Below, piece after piece: positions 59,419 to 64,000 of a stretch of 64,000 nucleotides of DNA; the stretch's first letter is position 1, and the number at the start of each line of letters is the position of its first letter. Below the pieces are notes generated by a model. It saw nothing but the letters and a program-made list of their open reading frames with translations, made no database searches and was not told where the DNA came from. Location: NCBI RefSeq assembly GCF_904426505.1, contig NZ_CAJGBN010000004.1, positions 1 through 64,000 of the forward strand. The letters run 5' to 3'. Made by a program: the position numbers and the translations under genes. The stretch is from Rubrivivax sp. A210. Its GTDB lineage: Bacteria; Pseudomonadota; Gammaproteobacteria; Burkholderiales; Burkholderiaceae_C.

Positions 59419-60009
59419 ATGCTGCAGATTCGGATACACGGCCGCGGCGGCCAGGGGGTGGTGACGGCGGCCGAGATGCTGTCGATTGCCGCCTTTGAAC
59501 AGGGCCGGCATGCGCAGGCCTTTCCGAGCTTCGGCTCCGAACGCACCGGTGCGCCGGTGGTGGCCTTCTGCCGCATCTCCGAGCGCGAGATCCGGCTGCG
59601 CGAGCCCATCCTCGCGCCCGATGTGCTGATCGTGCAAGACCCGACGCTGCTGCACCAGGTGGATGTCTTCCAGGGCCTGCAGCCCGATGGCTATGTGCTG
59701 ATCAACAGCAAGCGCAGCTTTGACGAACTGGGCCTGTCGGAAGTGGCGGCGCGCTACCGCCGCGAGCGCCTGGTGACGGTGCCGGCCACCGAGATCGCGC
59801 TGCGCCACCTGGGCCGTCCGCTGCCCAATGCGGTGCTGCTGGGCGGCTTCGCGGCGCTCGCCGGCCTGGTCTCGCTGGACGCGGTGGCGCACGCCATCCG
59901 CGACAAGTTCAGCGGCAAGGTGGCCGAGGCCAATGTGGCGGCATCGGCCGAGGCCTTTGCCTACGTGCAAAACGAGATGAAGGAACTGGCCCATGCTCAA
60001 GCAGATTGA
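59419..60009 (+). CDS. 2-oxoacid:acceptor oxidoreductase, gamma subunit
   Basis: 196 residues from the ATG at 59419 (GAGGAG upstream). The gamma-domain fold is seen: IRIHGRGGQGVVTAAEMLSIAAFEQG, then SFGSERTGAPVVAFCRIS and LPNAVLLGGFAAL. It is first in a four-gene operon for a CoA-dependent 2-oxoacid (pyruvate-like) ferredoxin oxidoreductase. The next gene overlaps it by 17 bases. Confidence 0.9.
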   Translation: MLQIRIHGRGGQGVVTAAEMLSIAAFEQGRHAQAFPSFGSERTGAPVVAFCRISEREIRLREPILAPDVLIVQDPTLLHQVDVFQGLQPDGYVLINSKRSFDELGLSEVAARYRRERLVTVPATEIALRHLGRPLPNAVLLGGFAALAGLVSLDAVAHAIRDKFSGKVAEANVAASAEAFAYVQNEMKELAHAQAD

Positions 60010-61246
60010 AGGCTCGCACGCCGTGGCCGAGGCGGTGGCGCTGAGCCGCCCCGAAGTCATCTGCGCCTACCCGATCTCGCCCCAGACCCACATCGTCGAG
60101 GGCCTGGGCGAACTGGTGAAGGACGGCTCGCTCGCGCCCTGCGAGTTCATCAACGTCGAGAGCGAGTTCGCGGCCATGAGCGTGGCCATAGGCTCGTCGG
60201 CGGCCGGCGCGCGCACCTATACGGCCACCGCCAGCCAGGGCCTGCTCTTCATGGCCGAGGCGGTCTACAACGCCAGCGGCCTGGGCCTGCCCATCGTGAT
60301 GACGGTGGCCAATCGCGCCATCGGTGCGCCCATCAACATCTGGAACGACCACAGCGACAGCATGAGCCAGCGCGACTGCGGCTGGATCCAGCTCTTCGCC
60401 GCGCACAACCAGGAGGCGCTGGACCTGCACATCCAGGCCTTCAAGCTGGCCGAGGAACTGAGCATGCCGGTGATGGTGTGCATGGACGGCTTCATCCTCA
60501 CCCACGCCTACGAGCGCGTGGACATGCCTTCGCAGGCCGATGTCGACGCCTTCCTGCCGCCCTACGAGCCGCGTCAGGTGCTGGACCCGGCCGATCCGGT
60601 GAGCATCGGCGCCATGGTCGGCCCCGAGGCCTTCATGGAAGTGCGCTACCTGGCCCACGCCAAGCAGACCATGGCGCTGGAACGCATCCCGCAGATCGCC
60701 GCCGAGTTTGCCGAGCGTTTCGGCCGCAACACCGGCGGCCTGGTGCGCAGCTACCGCTGCGAAGACGCCGAGACCATCGTCGTCGCACTCGGCTCGGTGA
60801 TAGGCACCATCAAGGACACCGTCGACGAGATGCGCGACGCCGGCGTGAAGATCGGCGTGCTGGGCATCCACTCCTTCCGCCCCTTCCCGCTGGCCGCGGT
60901 GCGCGCCGCGCTGCAGGGCGCCAAGCGCGTGGTGGTGCTGGAAAAGAGCTTCTCGGTCGGCCTGGGCGGCGTCGTCTCCACCGACGTGCGCCTGGCCTTG
61001 TCGGGGCTGGACATGCAGGGCTACACCGTGGTGGCCGGCCTGGGCGGACGCGCCATCACCAAGGCCTCGCTGGCACGCACCTTTGCCGAGGCGGTGGCCG
61101 ACAAGCTGCCGCCGCTGAGCTTCATGGATCTCGACTGGGGCATCGTCAACCGCCAGCTCCAGCGCGAAGCCAGCATGCGCCGCAGCGGCCCCATCGCCGA
61201 AAACCTGCTGCGCGACGTCGGCACCATCGCCTCGAAAGTGAGCTGA
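59993..61246 (+). CDS. 2-oxoacid:acceptor oxidoreductase, alpha subunit
   Basis: 417 residues. PorA-type opening GSHAVAEAVALSRPEVICAYPISPQT, the glutamate that activates TPP in INVESEFAAMSVAIGSSAAGAR, and the CoA-domain segment ALQGAKRVVVLEKSFSVGLGG. Family members use pyruvate, 2-oxoglutarate or phenylglyoxylate; the sequence alone does not fix which. It contains no Fe-S motif, so electrons leave through the beta and FAD/Fe-S subunits. Confidence 0.9.
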   Translation: MLKQIEGSHAVAEAVALSRPEVICAYPISPQTHIVEGLGELVKDGSLAPCEFINVESEFAAMSVAIGSSAAGARTYTATASQGLLFMAEAVYNASGLGLPIVMTVANRAIGAPINIWNDHSDSMSQRDCGWIQLFAAHNQEALDLHIQAFKLAEELSMPVMVCMDGFILTHAYERVDMPSQADVDAFLPPYEPRQVLDPADPVSIGAMVGPEAFMEVRYLAHAKQTMALERIPQIAAEFAERFGRNTGGLVRSYRCEDAETIVVALGSVIGTIKDTVDEMRDAGVKIGVLGIHSFRPFPLAAVRAALQGAKRVVVLEKSFSVGLGGVVSTDVRLALSGLDMQGYTVVAGLGGRAITKASLARTFAEAVADKLPPLSFMDLDWGIVNRQLQREASMRRSGPIAENLLRDVGTIASKVS

Positions 61247-61247
61247 C

Positions 61248-62267
61248 ATGACCCAGGTTGTCCACTTCTACCAGACCGGCACCTTTACCGTCGGCAACCG
61301 CTTGCTCGCGCCCGCGCAGCGCAGCGTGCAGAGCAGCGCCGAGCGCAGCAATGCGCTCAACTCCGGCCACCGCGCCTGCCAGGGCTGCGGCGAGGCGCTG
61401 GGCGCGCGCTACGCCATCGACGCCGCCATGCGCGCCACCGGCAACCGCCTCATCGCGGCCAATGCCACGGGCTGCCTCGAGGTCTTCTCGACGCCGTATC
61501 CAGAGACCAGCTGGCAGCTGCCCTGGATCCACTCGCTGTTCGGCAATGCCGCGGCGGTGGGCACGGGCATCGCGGCGGCGCTCAAGGTCAAGGCCATCAA
61601 GGCCGGCCGCACGCACAGTGAGACCCGCGTCGTGGCCCAGGGCGGCGACGGCGGCACCACCGACATCGGCTTTGGTTGCCTCAGCGGCATGTTCGAGCGC
61701 AACGACGACGTGCTCTACATCTGCTACGACAACGAGGCCTACATGAACACCGGCGTGCAGCGCAGCAGCGCCACGCCCTTTGCCGCACGCACCGCCACCA
61801 CCATGGCGGTGGGCACCGAGCCGGGCGCGCCCAAGGGCCAGGGCAAGAACCTGCCGCTGATCGCGATGGCGCACGAGATTCCCTATGTGGCCACCGCCAC
61901 CGTGGCCGACCTGCACGACCTGGAAGACAAGGTCGAGAAGGCCATGAGCATCCGCGGCGCGCGCTACCTGCACATCCTCGTGCCCTGCCCGCTGGGCTGG
62001 GGCTCGGCCAGCCACGACACCATCAAGCTGGCGCGGCTGGCGCGCGAGACCGGCATCTTCCCGGTCTTCGAGGCCGAACACGGCGAGCTGAGCTCGGTCA
62101 CCCAGATCCGCCGCCGCGTGCCGGTGGACGAATACCTGCGGCCGCAGAAGCGCTTCGCCCACCTCTTCGGCAAGCCGGGCCAGCCGGACATGCTGGCCGC
62201 CATCCAGGCCGAGGCCGACCGCAACATCCGCCGCTTCAAGCTGCTGGCCGACGACCAGGTGAACTGA
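61248..62267 (+). CDS. 2-oxoacid:acceptor oxidoreductase, beta subunit (TPP-binding)
   Basis: 339 residues. TPP-binding motif GGDGGTTDIGFGCLSGMFERNDDVLYICYDNEAYMNTG, and the cysteines of the proximal 4Fe-4S cluster in RACQGCGEALG and ATGCLEVF with one more Cys toward the C-terminus (LVPCPLGW). It decarboxylates the 2-oxoacid with the alpha subunit. One base separates the two genes. Confidence 0.92.
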   Translation: MTQVVHFYQTGTFTVGNRLLAPAQRSVQSSAERSNALNSGHRACQGCGEALGARYAIDAAMRATGNRLIAANATGCLEVFSTPYPETSWQLPWIHSLFGNAAAVGTGIAAALKVKAIKAGRTHSETRVVAQGGDGGTTDIGFGCLSGMFERNDDVLYICYDNEAYMNTGVQRSSATPFAARTATTMAVGTEPGAPKGQGKNLPLIAMAHEIPYVATATVADLHDLEDKVEKAMSIRGARYLHILVPCPLGWGSASHDTIKLARLARETGIFPVFEAEHGELSSVTQIRRRVPVDEYLRPQKRFAHLFGKPGQPDMLAAIQAEADRNIRRFKLLADDQVN

Positions 62268-62268
62268 C

Positions 62269-63900
62269 ATGGACAAACCTTTTGCCATCACGCTGGACCC
62301 GGGTTCCTCGCTGGCCAACAAGACCGGCACCTGGCGCACCTCGCGCCCGGTCTACGTCGACCGCCTGCCGCCCTGCAACTTCCAATGCCCGGCGGGCGAG
62401 GACATCCAGGGCTGGCTCTTCCATGCCGAAAGCGGCGACTACGAAACGGCCTGGCGCCACCTCACGCGCGACAACCCCTTCCCGGCCGTGATGGGCCGCG
62501 TCTGCTACCACAGCTGCGAGACGGCCTGCAACCGCGGCAAGCTCGATGCGGCCGTGGGCATCAACTCGGTCGAACGCTTCCTGGGTGACGAGGCCCTGCG
62601 CCAGGGCTGGAAGTTCGAGCCGCCGGCGCAGGCCACCGGCCGCCATGTGCTGGTGGTGGGCGCCGGGCCCTCGGGCATGTCGGCCGCCTACCACCTGCGC
62701 CGCCTGGGCCACGAGGTCACGGTGCTCGAAGCCGGGCCGCTGCTGGGCGGCATGATGCGCTTCGGCATCCCCAAGTACCGCCTGCCGCGCGAGGTGCTGG
62801 ACGCCGAGATGCAGCGCATCCTGGACATGGGCGTCACGGTGCAGCTGGGCACCAAGGTGCTGGATGTGGACGCCACCATCCGCGAAGGCGGCTTCGACGC
62901 CTGCTTCCTGGCCGTCGGCGCCCACATCGCCAAGCGCGCCTACATCCCGGCCAAGGACAGCTCGCGCATCCTCGACGCCGTCTCGGTGCTGCGCAGCATG
63001 GAGGGCGAGGAGCAGCCGCTGCTGGGCCGCCGCGTCGTCGTCTACGGCGGCGGCAACACCGCCATCGACGTGGCGCGCACCGCCAAGCGCCTGGGCGCCA
63101 CCGAGGCGGTGATCGTCTACCGCCGCACGCGCGAGAAGATGCCGGCGCACGATTTCGAGGTCGAGGAGGCGCTGCAGGAAGGCGTGATGGTCAAGTGGCT
63201 GTCCACCATCAAGCAGGCCGGCGAGGGCGGCTCGCTCACGATCGAGAAGATGGTGCTGGACGACAAGGGCAACCCCCAGCCCACCGGCGAATACGAGACG
63301 CTGGAGGCCGACAGCCTGGTGCTGGCCCTGGGCCAGGATGTCGACCTCACGCTGCTGGACAACGTCGAGGGCCTGCAGGTCAAGGACGGCGTGGTGCAGG
63401 TCGACCCGGCCACGATGATGACCGGCCACGCCGGCCTCTTCGCCGGCGGCGACATGGTGCCGGCCGAGCGCAACGTGACGGTGGCCGTGGGCCACGGCAA
63501 GAAGGCGGCGCGCCACATCGACGCCTGGCTGCGCGGCACCCGCTACGAGGCCGCGCCCAAGCACGCCATCGCCACCTTCGACAACCTCAACCCCTGGTAC
63601 TACAGCGACGCACCCAAGACCATGCGCCCGCTGCTCGACCTGGCGCGCCGCACCAGCAGCTTCGACGAGGTGCAGGGCGGCCTCTCGGCCGACAACGCCC
63701 TCTTCGAGGCGCGCCGCTGCCTGAGCTGCGGCAACTGCTTCGAATGCGACAACTGCTACGGCGTCTGCCCCGACAACGCCGTCATCAAGCTGGGCCCCGG
63801 CAAGCGCTTCGAGTTCAACCTCGACTACTGCAAGGGCTGCGGCGTCTGCGTGTCCGAATGCCCTTGCGGGGCGATTGAGATGGTGGCTGAGCAGGTTTAG
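62269..63900 (+). CDS. FAD/Fe-S oxidoreductase subunit (GltD-like with C-terminal ferredoxin)
   Basis: 543 residues. N-terminal Fe-S domain as in glutamate synthase small subunit (CNFQCPAGED; CYHSCETACNRG), a FAD site VLVVGAGPSGMSAAYHL, an NAD(P) site VVVYGGGNTAIDVART, and a C-terminal two-cluster ferredoxin (CLSCGNCFECDNCYGVCP; CKGCGVCVSECPCGA). It would pass electrons between the 2-oxoacid oxidoreductase and NAD(P)H, as KorC/PadH-type proteins do in denitrifying betaproteobacteria. Starts one base after the beta subunit stop. Confidence 0.9.
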   Translation: MDKPFAITLDPGSSLANKTGTWRTSRPVYVDRLPPCNFQCPAGEDIQGWLFHAESGDYETAWRHLTRDNPFPAVMGRVCYHSCETACNRGKLDAAVGINSVERFLGDEALRQGWKFEPPAQATGRHVLVVGAGPSGMSAAYHLRRLGHEVTVLEAGPLLGGMMRFGIPKYRLPREVLDAEMQRILDMGVTVQLGTKVLDVDATIREGGFDACFLAVGAHIAKRAYIPAKDSSRILDAVSVLRSMEGEEQPLLGRRVVVYGGGNTAIDVARTAKRLGATEAVIVYRRTREKMPAHDFEVEEALQEGVMVKWLSTIKQAGEGGSLTIEKMVLDDKGNPQPTGEYETLEADSLVLALGQDVDLTLLDNVEGLQVKDGVVQVDPATMMTGHAGLFAGGDMVPAERNVTVAVGHGKKAARHIDAWLRGTRYEAAPKHAIATFDNLNPWYYSDAPKTMRPLLDLARRTSSFDEVQGGLSADNALFEARRCLSCGNCFECDNCYGVCPDNAVIKLGPGKRFEFNLDYCKGCGVCVSECPCGAIEMVAEQV

Positions 63901-63911
63901 GGGGCGCCGCC

Positions 63912-64000
63912 ATGAAGCCGGGGCGGCTATGGCGGCAATGGTGGCTTGTGCCGGCGCTGCTGGGCCTGCTCTGCGCCGGCCCCGCGCCGGCCGCACCTGA
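63912..64000 (+). CDS. Secreted protein, 5' end only
   Basis: The ATG at 63912 opens a signal peptide (basic start KPGRLWRQ, core WLVPALLGLLCAG, PAPAA cleavage region) and runs off the window after 29 codons. It lies 11 bases after the oxidoreductase operon. Nothing more can be said. Confidence 0.55.
   Translation, partial: MKPGRLWRQWWLVPALLGLLCAGPAPAAP

Overview
The window is a high-GC, gene-dense stretch of a betaproteobacterial chromosome, most like Burkholderiales (Rubrivivax/Leptothrix/Ideonella type). This rests on the F0F1 ATP synthase operon in the order I-B-E-F-H-A-G-D-C, system I cytochrome c biogenesis genes (ccmC-ccmD-ccmI), a SorAB-like sulfite dehydrogenase, a BenE carrier, GshB, Uup and DsbD. 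This is a by-eye assignment without a database search. The first 126 bases are not genomic. They match a degraded Illumina P5/TruSeq adapter, so the window starts at a contig end and the first gene is cut there.

Layout. 127-3328: a caspase-fold protein that has lost both catalytic residues (truncated by the contig end), and a methyl-accepting chemotaxis protein. 3466-20499: one 17-kb co-directional minus-strand operon of eight tightly coupled genes: excisionase-type HTH protein, N6-adenine methyltransferase, AAA ATPase, small TOPRIM-like protein, type I specificity subunit, NERD/pseudokinase/kinase/P-loop protein, an uncharacterised protein, and a giant HerA-like ATPase. The content and order match the methylation-associated defence system (MADS, mad1-mad8). 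It sits about 450 bp from the 3' end of a tRNA-Arg(CCG) gene, a typical island site, and a 10-bp-period direct repeat lies upstream of mad1.

20951-33649: housekeeping and accessory genes. These are cytochrome c5-like protein, a conserved hypothetical, YheT-type hydrolase, NTF2-like protein, hybrid histidine kinase with a freshly duplicated PAS domain, BenE, GshB, a questin oxidase-like protein, a beta-barrel protein, Uup, an M16 peptidase, and a PIN toxin/antitoxin pair. 33698-39578: a MocR regulator divergent from a coupled five-gene operon (EamA exporter, aminotransferase, PhzF, glyoxalase-like, AlaX). The end of AlaX is duplicated around palindromes. 39755-49707: a lipoprotein, SorAB, cytochrome c' with a b561 partner, a GNAT protein, an aldose epimerase with an SMP-30 lactonase, a redoxin and DsbD.

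49894-57273: the complete ATP synthase operon, closed by a bidirectional terminator. 57379-59145: ccmI-ccmD-ccmC. 59419-63900: a 2-oxoacid:acceptor oxidoreductase operon (gamma, alpha, beta, FAD/Fe-S subunit). The window ends 89 bases into a secreted protein gene.

In the defence island, the methyltransferase (MAD2) and specificity subunit (MAD5) would mark self DNA. No HsdR-type translocase is present. Restriction probably falls to the kinase/ATPase set MAD6-7-8, possibly with the MAD3-MAD4 pair. MAD6 and MAD8 each carry a PD-(D/E)xK-like signature.
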